Source: Haematobia irritans
Taxonomy: Eukaryota > Arthropoda > Insecta > Diptera > Muscidae
Direction: 5' to 3'
DNA: 64,000 nt
NCBI RefSeq assembly: GCF_050003625.1
Contig: NC_134397.1
Location: forward strand, 264,052,070-264,116,069
The notes under the pieces were generated by a model. That model was not told where the DNA came from. It was given only the letters and a program-made list of their open reading frames with translations, and made no database searches. This document shows, in pieces, positions 13,208-25,553 of this stretch. Both the position numbers and the translations under genes were made by a program. Positions within the stretch are counted from its first letter, which is position 1. Each line of letters starts with the position of its first letter.

Positions 13208-13666
13208 CAAAACGATTATAGAAAATTAAAATAAAACGTATGTTTATGTTAAAGCGAATATTTATTATTGTTTTATGTGAATATTGCTGTTTATATTTAT
13301 TCCTGGGCAGAACTGCCTTGGAAAAAATTTGACTAATAAAACAATTTTTTTCTCATAGCCCTCTACACCTTGAAATTTTTGTTTTCTCTTTATAAGAGCA
13401 CAAGGCTTAATCTTGTTATTCTCAATTATCTTTGACATACCCAAAGATAATTGAGTATAACAAGATTAAGCATTGTGCTCTTATAAAGAGAAAACAAATG
13501 TCAAGGTGTAGAGGGCTATGAGAAAAAAATTGTTTTATTTGCCAATTTTTTCCAAAGCAGCTCTGCCCAGGAGTAAATTTAAAACGGCAATATTCACATA
13601 AAACCATATTGAATATTCGCTTTAAAATACACATACGTTTTATTTTAATTTTCTATAATCGTTTTG
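13208..13666. repeat. Long inverted repeat (fold-back), arms about 226 bp
   Basis: The left arm 13208-13434 and right arm 13442-13666 are reverse complements with few mismatches, separated by only 7 bases (13435-13441). Matching stretches include TAAGAGCACAA against TTGTGCTCTTA and CCCTCTACACCTTG against CAAGGTGTAGAGGG. Transcription from either side would give a near-perfect hairpin. It could be a fold-back MITE or a source of hairpin RNA. No coding capacity is seen. Confidence 0.9.
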
Positions 13667-14194
13667 CCAGTATTTTTCGGGTTCTTGTCCCCAAAAATCC
13701 CCAACTTAAATCGACTACCAAAAGATACCCAAGTAATAAAATTGGGTGGTAGTTCAATCAGTATGAAGAACTTCATCTTCATAATTTCCTTATTTTTGGG
13801 ATATAGTGCTCAAGTGTTGAAAACTGTAGATTGTAGAAAAATGTATTAGCAGATTGCTTGAGCCTCCAAAATACAATCCTTTGTTTTTAATATTGTCGAT
13901 CCGATGTGCTTCTAAACGTGATTTATTATACTGAAAAATCAGCACAAAAAATCCCCAAACTTCGGGAAATTCCCCACTAAATCCCCAAGTTCACCCCCAT
14001 CCACGAAAACATATCCCCAATACTGGCAACACTGTTTGTTACATAATATTAAGCTGTGATGGTAAACAAGAACGCGGTTTATCCCTAGCCAACTCCTTAA
14101 ATCCTTAAAGTAAAAAAATATCCATGAGAAAAAATCTCCAGTTTGGGGACAAATCCCTTAATCTGACAACACTGCTTCAGAATCCAACAACCGC

Positions 14195-14800
14195 TTCGGT
14201 AGGTGTCAAAAAACGTTGGCCTCTCATTTTATTTTTTTACGTACGAAAATAAAAAGAAATCATTCGTGCCAAGTCAAGTCACTATACGTCGAATGATTCA
14301 TCATATCGATGTTTTGAGTGCTCCAAATTGCAGTTGCTGGAGCCCATGTGTGAGAGCTCGCATTGACGTTGTGAACAGTGATCCATCTTCGGCCGTAACT
14401 AGCAAACAAATGGTGGTGTAGTACTCGGAATTGACTGTTCTGCGGCATATCAAGTTTAAAAAAAAAAAAAAAAGAAATCATTTGCTTGGAAGTGCTTCGT
14501 GTGCGATCAAATTTTGTTGGATTTGGCTCATCTTGAAATAGCCATACAGATTTTTTAAGCATTTCTTTCGACCAATAGACACGATATTTTTTTGAGCGAT
14601 TTACAAATTGTGTAGGATCCAACGTGAACAAATTTTTTTGACGGTCAAATATTCATGCAAGATTGAATATATACTGATTCCAATACCGCTTAAGGTTGTC
14701 TCAATCTCACGATAGGTCACCGGACAATCTTTCAATATCAGTTGGCGCACAGCATTAATAGTTTCCGGAACAACAAAGATTTTGGAGGACATTCACGAAA
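14195..14800 (-). pseudogene. Decayed mariner transposase of a different subfamily from Himar1
   Basis: The minus strand reads, in pieces, a helix-turn-helix N-terminal part (…TYREIETTLSGIGISIYSILHE…VKKICSRWI…, 14601-14792), then KEMLKK, then FQDEPNPTK…STSKQM, then HNVNASSHT…STQNIDMMNHS, which correspond in order to a mariner transposase. A poly-A-like run (14459-14473) and several frameshifts break it, and the catalytic MDE/GDE block is missing. A trace of the C-terminal FFLFPYVKNKM region lies at 14200-14260. TIRs were not found. Confidence 0.75.
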
Positions 14801-14924
14801 TTTGTCTTGGAGTGAACTACGATTTCGGTTGAATTCACCATACTCTCGATAAACACTGGCACCGACTGTAACCATTCCCTACTTGTTTTTTATTCTTTTG
14901 GTCATTTTTATTTATTTCTAAGAT

Positions 14925-15115
14925 TGCAATTTACTTTGGTTGTAAAGTTCAAATACTGTTCCTGACTTTTTTAAATTCTCTGCTCGGTGACTATTCCACA
15001 TTGAATTTTCTGACCACGTACCATTTTTTTATATAGCCCTACATTTTGTAACACCCCATGCGGTACCCCAAGAGTTTTTCGCAAGCCTATATTCTAAGCC
15101 AGTAGTACCGTTCAG
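14925..15115 (-). pseudogene. Relic of a second cathepsin L-like gene (3' end)
   Basis: The minus strand encodes …GLEYRLAKNSWGTAWG…, matching residues 297-312 of the protease at 6842-7858 and including the catalytic Asn block, then loses frame. The homology continues through the last codons (…SENSMWNSHR in another frame) into the 3' flank, which also resembles that of the intact gene. Because the 3' flank is shared, it arose by DNA duplication and not by retroposition. The rest of the gene is absent. Confidence 0.8.
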
Positions 15116-17261
15116 AACTTGTAAAACGTTGCACCAAAAGTGGTATACTTTGCAAATTTTAATTTTGCACACAGAAAAAATCATTACAGTCAAGAAAACT
15201 TTTTCATATTAGAGACATTTTAACTATAAAATAATAATTTCCATTATTACCTTTTGCTTTAGTCTTAGAGGCTTCAATTTGTTTGGATTTTTGAATTGCG
15301 AAATAATATTTTTTTTTTTAATTTAGTTACTCACTCACTCAATCATTTTTTTCTCTATTTGTTTGGAAAATTATTCCATGAAATTTAATGTTCGTAAGAT
15401 TAACCCGGCTTATGTAGTATAGAAGAATTTCTTTGCATACTTTTAGGCGGAACACATGTCCACTAAAACCATTATGATGGTGGTAAAAAAGTGACACGGT
15501 GTGACGAAAAGGTGGCATAAAAGTGTAAAATGTATGACATTTAGTGGCACAACAAAAAGGTGACACAAAGGTATCACCGATTGAAAAAAGTGCCAACTTT
15601 TGATATCAAAGTGGCACAACGGTAAAAAATGGCACAAAAGTATCACCGCAAGTGGTGCCACATGACCAAAACGAACTCGTACATTTGTTTGATACTCTTT
15701 TTCTTAGATATCAACAAAAATTTGCTGAACGAATTTTAATGGTCAAAGTCCATTTATTGTCTAGAGTGCTTGATGCTGCTATCAAACAAAAAGGAATTCC
15801 CAAAAAGTACTAAATGTACAAAAAACCTAACTTAGAACTACCTGTGCCAATATTTTAGTTCCTCAAAAATGTGTTGTGTTTTTTTTTAATTATTTATAAT
15901 TTAAATATTTAAAGAACAAACATTTTTTATTTTATTTTAAAATAAAAAATGATCTAGATGCTTAAAGCCGTAACAATTCAAATTAAAATATTTTTTAATT
16001 TAAAATAGCTTCATACCACTTTTAATACCTATGTGCGTCACTGTATATTTACACTACACAGTTTTTTTTACCAACATTACATTCATTTCTGGTAGATATT
16101 ATTTACCTTCCAGTTTGTAGTTTTTCGAATTTTTGGTCAAAATTGGATTTTTAATTTTGCCCGCAGATTACTCAGAAGTACATAAAATTCCGAAAATCAT
16201 ATTTTTATAAATAGCGTTATGATGTATTAAACACAACAAACTTAATTTCGTAGAATTCGGTCAAGACTTTAAGACGTAAGACTTTTTTTCTGGTTGTATC
16301 TTAATAGATATAGTGCGCATTTAAGGGTTAATTGCAATGCAATGAAATTTCTGCATTATTTTATAACAGGTCCTGAAACATAGAGACCAAGGAGCAATCT
16401 AACCAGTAGACTGAACAAGATTTACATGAGGTGAAGACTGTCCCATCAGTCGTAATGACATGGTCAGAATTTTATAGAATTCAAAAGGAGAAATCTACAT
16501 GGAAAAGTGTAAAATGATCAATCGTTTATAAATCCAGAAACTGACAGGATCTACCTCTTCTTCTTCATTATTTAATTGGCAATTATTTTCTGGCGAAGAC
16601 ACTGATGATTCATCTAATGGAGTTTATGTAAGAAAAGGTCACATTATTACTATTATTATTATTTAAATTTTCAAGTTCAGGTTCATTGTTAATATGATAT
16701 TTCCGCCAAATAAAATTATTCATTCATAATTAGAGTACGTTTTCGGAAATCTCAATGGTTTCCCTCTTTGACATGATAAGTAGTGCCACTGGATATGTAT
16801 TAAGTTGCATGCAGCACATTATGGTTGTGATGATTTCCCTTAATACTAAATTATGAAAACTTTAAAAATAAATTTGGTTTATGAAGATTATTTTCACTTT
16901 TATTGTTTTGATTTTTTTTTTTTTTTTGAATTAATAATGATCTACTTTGTATGAAATATATGGTAATTAACCATAGGAATATTGTTATTATGTGTTTTGA
17001 TAAAAACGTGGGAAAACCAGCTGCATAATTGATCATCGGAAGTAGAAGAATTTTGTATGTTAACTATCTAAATTATAACACAGATTTAAGCTTTTAATTA
17101 AAGTTGAAACAAATGACCACGATGCATTTGGGTATATATATAGGAAATAGGCATAATACATTTAGGTGTTCATAATGGAGTTAGATGAGATCATAAATAG
17201 AGGAAGCATAACTCTTGTGAACATATTTGAAAATAAATATTTACTTATTTTTGTAACATAC
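15116..17261. other. AT-rich region without recognised genes
   Basis: No coding sequence with family resemblance. At 15483-15662 there is a cluster of GTGGCAC/GTGACAC and GTATCACC words. The rest looks like unique or very old sequence. Confidence 0.5.
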
Positions 17262-19708
17262 ACAGAAAAAAGTGAAGCAAAATAAAAATCAATTATTGGC
17301 ATAATTGAATGAAAAAATTATATCAAATATGATTTTTATTAAGTCAAACATGAAAATAATTGGTTGAATGAAAAACTGGCAAAAATATCAAAATTCACTG
17401 GTAATTGAATTCACAACACATCAATTACTATGTTCAATTGGACCAAGTATAAAAGTTATTGATTTAAGTATAATGCGTAATTGCCTGATAAAACTGTTTA
17501 TGACGTTGCTACGTAACGAAAAATAAATTAATACAAACAATAAAATGTTATTTATTGTTATTATTAAGAATCTTCTTAAGAACATGGTCGAATTTACCCG
17601 CAAATAAACCGTGGTATCGGTACCGCGATTCGAAATGTTAACATTTACAACATTTTTGGCGCACCATATTGTATTTTTATCGCAGGTAAGTACCTTTATC
17701 TAAATACCAGTTTTTTTGGCCAAGCGCGTTTTTTGGAAACTACACTGAAAGAATTCTCTTCGTAAAAATGAACATTTTCATTGTGAGTATAACCTGTGAC
17801 GTGTTGGTAGAATTCTTTCTCTCTCTCTCTCTCAAGCACATTCACGAAATACTCATGTACGTTCACGCAAACAGAACTTTTAAAGACGATTAACGGTTCA
17901 CAACAATTTTTAGACTCACGAGAATTCTCATGACTTCGACTATTAGTCGGGATCACGACGAAAGTATCACAGCACAAACTTTTTACTATGGAAAATTAAT
18001 TTAATATATTTAGTACATATTTCTATGTTCGTAAAATTTTTAAAATTCGCTGAAAACTTTAATAAAATATGTAAATGATTTCTTTCGTTGTATAAGCTTA
18101 CACACATCCTGAATTGGGTCGTTTAAAAACTTGCGAATAAGCTTTGGAGTATATATACAATTACTAGAGGTCTGCATCGAATAACTTTTCACTGCATGTA
18201 TGCAATTCGCTGTCGAATATAGTACATACTCTGTCTTTCTCTCAGAGCGCAAGTAGTGAAGTGAAGAGAACACTTGCTTGTCAAATACCACCAAGTACTT
18301 ATCCGAAACAATATGTGTTCCGAAAAAAAGGAACAATAAAAATGTAAGTACTTGAGAAAAAGTACAACATGGATTCTCTTCACTTCACGTGGTACCACAA
18401 GTATTTCTCAGTATGCGCGAAGCAAAACTTTCCATTATTATTAATCATAGATATGTATGTATATCACATATTTCATATATTTATGTATGTCACACACTTA
18501 CCTTAACGTTTGCCCCTCTTTATAACAAACCAAAACATATATTATGGAGACTAACTGTTTTTTTGTATTTCTGAAACTGCATGTGGTACATGTAGTACTC
18601 TATGAAGTTTTGTTCTCGCAACATACTCGACGTGATCACTCTGAGTACACTTCAATAAGAGAGAAAGAGGAATATGTGTTTGTTGGTAGTGAAGTCATCA
18701 GAGTAGCAACAAGAAGTTACTCGTGGCTTTTGGTGTTCATCAAAATGTGTACCAATTGTTTTGCGAATCTCTCAAATAGATGTACTCATGTAGCAAGTAC
18801 ACGTGTACTCTGCATTTACAAATGGAATTGTGCAGACCTCTAACAATTACATTCTTTCTATTTTGTTTTTACAATTAGGTCGTGTACACGTCAAATTGCC
18901 CTATTAATGGATATAAGCCGACTGTCAAAAATACGTGGCCTAGAGGAAATGTGTTTACTTCGAAAACGGGGATTTCGAGGATTTCTTCCCAGCAACAGAA
19001 GGTAAAATCATGTAAAACTTTGAAATATTTTCGAAACTTTGAAATGAATACATGTTTGTATTACAGAAGAGCAGGATGCCTAAAAAAATCGCATATAAAT
19101 GAGGAAGATTTGGGAAATTCCAGCAGGTGGTACAGATAATTCAAAAACTGTTTTTTCTTTGTGAGTTAGCCTGTTAAATACGTCGTTTATAATGAATATT
19201 CTGTATTTTTCTACCAAAGATGTACTTCGCTGTATTTTCAATTATACATATTTTCAGAATTTCGTTTTTATAATAAAAAGCATTAAACCTTTTTTTCAGA
19301 GTGTATTTGTATAATTTTTTTAAATTAATATAGATTATAATTTTTTTAAATTAATATAGATTGTATTGATTAACATCGTAATAAACACAATTACGATAGT
19401 AATTGTATAGGTTAAAAAATTCTATAAACATTGTACTCAGCTCAATTACGACTGTAATTGAAAACACTTTATATACTTCAAATACTAAAGTATTTGGATT
19501 GAGTACTATGTCATTTGAATATTTTGACAAATTCCAATTACATTTATACTCAACGCAAATATTACTTCATTTGAAAATAGTTTTATGACAACCTTACAAT
19601 TTGGGTAATTGGATTTACAATTTTCGTCATAAGCTGAAAATCAAATACAAAAATAATTGAATTCACAATTTTTGTATTTGATTCAATTATTCACTTTTTT
19701 CTGTGTAG
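17262..19708. mobile_element. Possible 2.4 kb DNA transposon with matching TIRs
   Basis: The left end TACACAGAAAAAAGTGAA (17262) is the perfect inverse of the right end TTCACTTTTTTCTGTGTA (19708), each bordered by TA as in Tc1/mariner-type insertion. Subterminal parts are AT-rich with AATTGAATTC words. The interior is less AT-rich and carries a nested hAT MITE (18165-18842). At 18880-19140 there is a spliced-looking stretch (CAGAAG/GTAAAA … ATTACAG/AAGAGC) with a short unrecognised peptide. It may instead be two separate MITEs whose ends happen to match. Confidence 0.45.
18165..18842. mobile_element. hAT-type MITE, 678 bp
   Basis: TIRs TAGAGGTCTGCA…TGCAGACCTCTA are flanked by a perfect 8-bp target duplication ACAATTAC (18157-18164 and 18843-18850). 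Eight-base duplications are the hAT hallmark. No transposase; the interior has partly self-complementary GTACTT/AAGTAC words. Confidence 0.85.
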
Positions 19709-20993
19709 TTTAGTTTCTAAAAATAGCCCAACTTGTCTTTCCTAGGTATTTATTAAAATCTCCATATTCAAGTCTAAAAAAAAAAGAAACCCACGTTTAT
19801 TGAAATTATATTAATTCCCAACAAAAACAATTGGAAGTTCTTCTGTTGCTTTTAATGTACATCCAAAAATGTTCTTCTAGAAATGGACATAATTTTCACC
19901 TCACAAGAATTTAATTTTAAGTGATATATAAAAATACGTCATTTTTTCCCAAAAACTTAAAATCTTCTACATTTTACTCTGTATAAAACACAGTAACGAT
20001 AAATAATAAGATAAATTTCAAAAAAAAAAAAAATTAAATGTGCTGATCCATTTCTTTATGGACGGATTAAATGTGCTGATCCATTTCTTTATGGACGTGG
20101 AATTTGCGATAAAATATTTGCTACACCCCAAAAAAGTGTCTCGTAAATTTAAGAAGATGTTTACAATAATTTATTACAAGAATTTTCCAGAATTTTAGTT
20201 CATTTTTTGTATCTTCAACGAAAATTAACTACTCAAAAGGAAATTGTACAAATTTTAAGTAGCAATCGTTTAGTTCATGCCCTACAAAATACGATGGAAA
20301 TTTCCTTAAAAAATTTCTTAACTGGTAGTTAAAAATTCCTTTGTCATGCTATAAAACTACTTGTGAAATGTAAAGTACTTTCTAAATGAATAATATTGGG
20401 CTTATGCTGTAGTCAAGGGGGGGAGGGGGTGGCTACGTAAAAGGAAGAAGGGCCCCTATACACTGGCCGACGATGGTGATGGAGCTGGATGAGTGGAGCA
20501 CTGTGACAGATTGTATGTTGTTGTTGTGGACTGTATTTCTGAGTCGCAGAGATCTGCCAATCTCACCAGAGCAAACGACTACCTGGGTTGAAGGAGACGA
20601 GGGGGAATTCAATCCAAACAAGTAGAAAACCAAAAGAATAAAATCACACAAGAGGAGTCAACTCCAATAAACCCCATACTGAGTTTATTGGAGTTGAAGT
20701 TCCTCACCAGTAAATTCGCAGCTTTTTCTTCTGCTGGTAAAATTAAAATGACCCTATTTAGGTAGAGTGACTTCCCAAGTCGTTATTTCTAAATTTGTAT
20801 CTTTTTTAGTACATTATAATTCATTTTCATTGACATTCGTAGATCTTAGTTATTTTCAAACTGTAGATATTTTGGTAATATAAATTCAAATGGCAGTTAC
20901 AAATTAAATTCAAATAAGAAAATTCAAATGTTATTAAGTATAAAGCTATAGGTTTATACACTAAATAATAAGTGCAATTTACTATAAGATTTT
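19709..20993. other. Region without recognised genes
   Basis: AT-rich. A 33-bp exact tandem duplication (ATTAAATGTGCTGATCCATT…) sits at about 20033-20098. Around 20415-20620 there is a GC-richer patch with a G-run (20418-20430), which has no protein match I recognise. Confidence 0.5.
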
Positions 20994-21047
20994 TATACCC
21001 TGCGCCACACTGTGGAACAGGGTATTATGAGTTAGTGCATATTTTTG
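20994..21047 (+). mobile_element. Solo 5' end of family B Helentron-type repeat
   Basis: TATACCCTGCGCCACACTGT and the following GGAACAGGGTATTATGAG plus AGTTAGTGCATAT, then unrelated sequence. A truncated copy of about 50 bases. Confidence 0.7.
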
Positions 21048-21482
21048 TATGAGAAAATATTTTTTTACGAAAAATGAACTTAATAGCGGATAGCAATTTC
21101 TTATTGGCAATTCCTATAGTTAATAATAGTTGGTAGAATATTCTCAATGTAATATATTTAGTTCACATGTCATTAAATTTATAGAAATTTTTGTCAAAAA
21201 TGGGTTGATAACATTTCATGAAGGTTTTGTTAATTTTAAGTTTATCTTTTTATCGTTCTTATTGTCAGCAGATACGATTAACTAATGCGTAGAACAGAGA
21301 TCTTTCTTGGCAAAGCGGAATGTGAAGATGATGTTACTTGAATTTTGTTTGAGAATGAGAGCATGCATGCAATGCAATATTGAGAAATGGTAGCGAGTGC
21401 TGGGTATGTTGTGTATATCTGAGCGTGGGGTTGTTTTTATTTTTGTTCTTTCAGTGGTTTGTGTGTGTGCGTGTTTGCTATT
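21048..21482. other. Region without recognised genes
   Basis: AT-rich sequence between a Helentron fragment and a hAT MITE; nothing recognised. Confidence 0.4.
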
Positions 21483-21490
21483 CGCGGATG

Positions 21491-22154
21491 TAGAGTTGGG
21501 CGATCCCGGCTCACTAAAGTGATCGGTCTTTTCAGATCCGCTCCTAAAAAGGAACTAGTTCCATCATTTAGTTCCTTAGTTCCTTTTGGATCCGGATAAG
21601 GAATCTCATATATTGACATTTTCTTTTAGCTCCGCAAGAAAATAAAACGCATGAACACTAAATTTAAGTAAAACAAGAAAGTTCACAAGAATTTAGTCAA
21701 ATTTCTTGAACATTAATTTGTATAATAAATATTTTGGGACTAAAATTAGATAATGGTATAACTCTTTAGAAAATTGTTCAGAGATCAATACTAATACAAA
21801 GATCTACATTTATTTTAGAAATATCGTGTTTAAATTTTTTCATAGAGAAAACCAAAAATTACTAAAATATTATTCCGCATTGTACAGGTTTTGCTAATTT
21901 ACATAATTTTTGTAAAGCATGTTGGTATTGATATTTAGGTTGGAACAGTTTCAATATCTTCAATAAGGATCTGACAACTTCAATTTAAGTGAGAGCTGCT
22001 GTCATAAAGAGCGAAAGAAATGAAATGAGTACACAACAAAATGAATATAAGGAACTGAGGAGCTGAAAGAGTAAAGGTATCGGATCCAGTTCATTTAGTT
22101 CCAGCAACGGAATAGTTCCAAAGAGCTAGTTCGCTCCGGAACTACCCAACTCTA
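21491..22154. mobile_element. hAT-type MITE, 664 bp
   Basis: TIRs TAGAGTTGGG…CCCAACTCTA are flanked by a perfect 8-bp target duplication CGCGGATG (21483-21490 and 22155-22162). Subterminal regions repeat GGAACTAGTTCC-type words on both strands. No coding capacity. Confidence 0.88.
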
Positions 22155-22162
22155 CGCGGATG

Positions 22163-22537
22163 GTTTATTTGCCTGGATGAGGTGTAGGAATGTTTGGGTT
22201 TTGCCCGGTTTTCTTTGACATGCTTCAGTTGTATAGTTGGCGTGAGCTGTTGTATCTTTTTAGCAGATATGCAAAAAGGGAATATAAAGGTATGGAATAT
22301 TTTGGTATTTTGAGATATATTAGCATTTATTAACCCTTTTGTGTACGATGGTGATCGGAATCTTAGAAAAAGTCATTAAGAATGTTTAATATTTAAGACA
22401 AAGTGCTGAACTGGAAAGTATATTGAAATTGTTTTATAGAAATCTAATTTAATATTATTCCATGTACAAAATAAATATTCAATTGCAGAGTAATCCGAGA
22501 GGTTATAGTTTAATCGTAAATTGGTAAGTATTCTTTT
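22163..22537. other. Region without recognised genes
   Basis: Short AT-rich spacer; nothing recognised. Confidence 0.4.
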
Positions 22538-24637
22538 TATACTCTTTACCACTACTGTGGTACAGGGTATAATAAGTTTGTGCATTTGTATGTAACGCCA
22601 AGAAGGAGTAATCATAGACCAACCTTTTAGTATACGGATCGGCTTAGAATTATATTCTGAGTCGATTTAGCAATGTCCGTCTGTCTGTCTTTCCCTCTGT
22701 CTGTCTGTCTGTTGATGTATTTTTGTGTGCAAAGTACAGCTCGCAGTTTTAGTCCGATTGTCCTAAAATTTGGTATAGGGGGCTGCTTCGGCTCAAAGAC
22801 GATCCCTATTGATTTTGGAAAAAATCGGTTTAGATTTAGATATAGCTGCCATATATATTTTTCACCGATCTGGTCATAATTGGCTTGTATATCAACCGAT
22901 CTTCCTCAAATTCCGTACATCCGAACATTTTATGAGTTTCGAAAAACTTGCAAAATATCAGCCAAATGGGTTCAGATTTTGATATAGCTCCCATATATAG
23001 CTTTCGCCCGATTTACACTCATATGGCCACAGAGGCCAATTTTTTGCTCCGATTTAATTGAAATTTTGCACAGGGAATAGAATTGGCATTATAGCTATGC
23101 TTGCCAAATTTGGTTGAAATCGGTTCAGATTTAGATATAGCCCCCATATATAGCTTTCGCCCGATTTACACTCATATGACTACAGAGGCCAATTTTTAAC
23201 TCCGATTTAGTTGAAATTTTTCACAGGGAGTAGAATTAGCATTGTTGCTATGCGTGCCAAATTTGGTTGAAATCGGTTCAGATTTAGATATAACTCCCAT
23301 ATATATGTTTTTCTGATGTCGACAAAAATGGTAAAAATACCAACATTTTCGTTGTAAAATCGCCACTGCTTAGTCGAAAAGTTGTAAAAATGACTCTAAT
23401 TTTCCTAAACTTCTAATACATATATATCGAGCGATAAATCATAAATAAACGTTCGCGAAGTTTCCTTAAAATTGCTTCAGATTTAAATGTTTCCCATATT
23501 TATACCCTGCGCCACACTGTGGAACAAGGTATTATAAGTTAGTGCATATGTTTGCAACACCCAGAAGGAGACGAGATAGATGCATGGTGTCTTTGGGAAA
23601 AATGCTCAGGTTGGGCTCCTGAGCCATGTCCGTCTGTCCGTGAACACATTTTTGTAATCAAAGTCTAGGTCGCAGTTTTATTCCAATCGACTTCAAATTT
23701 GGCACAAGTATGTGTTTTGGCTCAGAATAGAACCCTATTGATTTTGGAAGAAATCGGTTCAGATTTAAATATAGCTCCCATATATATCTTTCGCCCGATA
23801 TGGACTAATACGGTCCCAGAAGCCAGAGTTTTTGCCCAATTTGGTTGAAATTTTGCACTAGGAGTGCAATTCGTACTGTAGTCAAGTGTGCCAAATTTTA
23901 TTGAAATCGGTTCAGATTTAGATATAGCCCCCATATATAGCTTTCGGCCGATTTACACTCATATGACCACAGTAGCCAATCTTTTACTCCTATTTAATTG
24001 AAATTTTGCACAGGGAGTACAATTGGCATTATAGCTATGCTCGCCAAATTTGGTTGAAATCGGTTCAGATTTAGATATAACTCCCATATATATCTTTTGC
24101 CCGATTTACACTCATATGACCACAGAGGCCAATTTTTAACTCCGATTTGGTGGAAATTTTGCACAGCGAGTAGAATTAGCATTGTAGCTATGCGTGCCAA
24201 ATTTGGTTGAAATAGGTTCAGATTTAGATATAGCTCCCATATATATGTTTTTCTGATTTCGACAAAAACGGTCAAAATACCAACATTTTCCTTTTAAAAT
24301 CGCCACTGCTAAGTCGAAAAGTTGTAAAAATGACTCTGATTTTCCTAAACTTCTAATACATATATATCGAGCGATAAATCATAAATAATAATTTTGCGAA
24401 GTTTCCTGAAAATTGCTTCAGATTTAAATGTTTCCCATTTTACTAACATTATGCTCCACTGTAGTGCATTAGCCGACTTATATTTTCAGTCTATAGATTT
24501 TGTAGAAGTTTACCAAATTCTGTCCAGATCGAGTGATATTTAAATGTATGTATTCGGGACAAACCTTTATATATAGCCCCCAACACATTTGACGGATGTG
24601 ATATGGTATCGAAAATGTAGATCTACAAAGTGGTGCA
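22538..24637 (+). mobile_element. Two head-to-tail family B Helentron-type repeats
   Basis: The first (22538-23500) begins with the variant hairpin TATACTCTTTACCACTACTG. The second (23501-24637) begins TATACCCTGCGCCACACTG. Both carry several 153-bp-type internal units with TCAGATTTAGATATAGCTCC. The second stops at GTGGTGCAAC, before the GC-rich 3' terminal motif, so it lacks its 3' end. Confidence 0.75.
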
Positions 24638-24834
24638 ACTTAAAAAAAAATATTCGTATAATCTCATGTGTAGAAAATTTTATTTATGTATAGGTATGTA
24701 TACAATATTTTTATAATATTAAATTGAGCCGGCGGGCTTTTTGGGCAGCAAATAAATTAATGACTTCTTTAGTCGGCACATTTATTCGGCGATGAACCGA
24801 AATTAATGTCAATCCATTGAGTCTACTCTCGCTG

Positions 24835-25492
24835 CACTGAAAAAAAAAGCATGCCCGGTTCCAAAGATTTTGTCTTTACTTTAAAAATTTGGGTATTGAT
24901 TCCGAGCCAAAGAAGCGGAGAATACAAGTAAGGATACTTTTAAGACACAATTCTCTTTTAAATTTGGGTTTTGTGTACTTGCTTCTAGGAAGCAAATTTT
25001 AATTTTTGGTTTTTTCATCTTTTTGTCTTTATATGCTATCAAAATCCTTTAAAAACGAGTTAACGACAACTTTATTTTCCAAATTCAGACTCGACTTCCA
25101 GTAGAAATTATGCTATGTTTCAAGTAAAAAACGTCTTTAAAATAAAGTGTTGAAAAACATGTCCTATATTTGAACGATTTTTTGCTTTGTAGTCAAGATG
25201 CAAAAAGACAACAAATTTAAAGACAATTTCATTAAATTTAAAGAATTTTTCTGTATTATTAAAGTCAAGTCGACCTTAGCCCAAACATTTTTTCTTTGAT
25301 GTTACGATACCCATTTTTAAGTGAAATCACTTAATTATAAGGACAATACGACTTCGTTGAAAAGTTTATCGACTTTTGGACAAGGAAGAAAACTTTATAT
25401 TAAAAAAATGCGTCTTCTATACTAAGCAAAATTTGCATTCGTATTTTAAAGACATGAAATCTTTGACTTCACGATAATATTTTTTCTAGTGT
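24835..25492. mobile_element. Dispersed repeat D, copy 1
   Basis: Starts CACTGAAAAAAAA and ends TTTTTTCTAGTGTAG, an imperfect TIR. The body (GGTTCCAAAGATTTTGTCTT…, AAGTAAAAAACGTCTTTAAA…) recurs at 35648-36335 and, split by insertions, at 50088-52322. Non-coding. The superfamily is unknown. Confidence 0.65.
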
Positions 25493-25553
25493 AGTCGAAT
25501 TTCTAAGATACGTCTTTAATCTCTTCATTGTTGGAAATGAACGTTCGGATGAG

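Noticed and set aside
13422..13634. 70-codon frame in the long palindrome
   Set aside because: It lies wholly in a palindromic non-coding repeat.
20415..20660. Possible exon in the GC-richer patch
   Set aside because: No conserved motif, no clear splice sites, and the frame is short.
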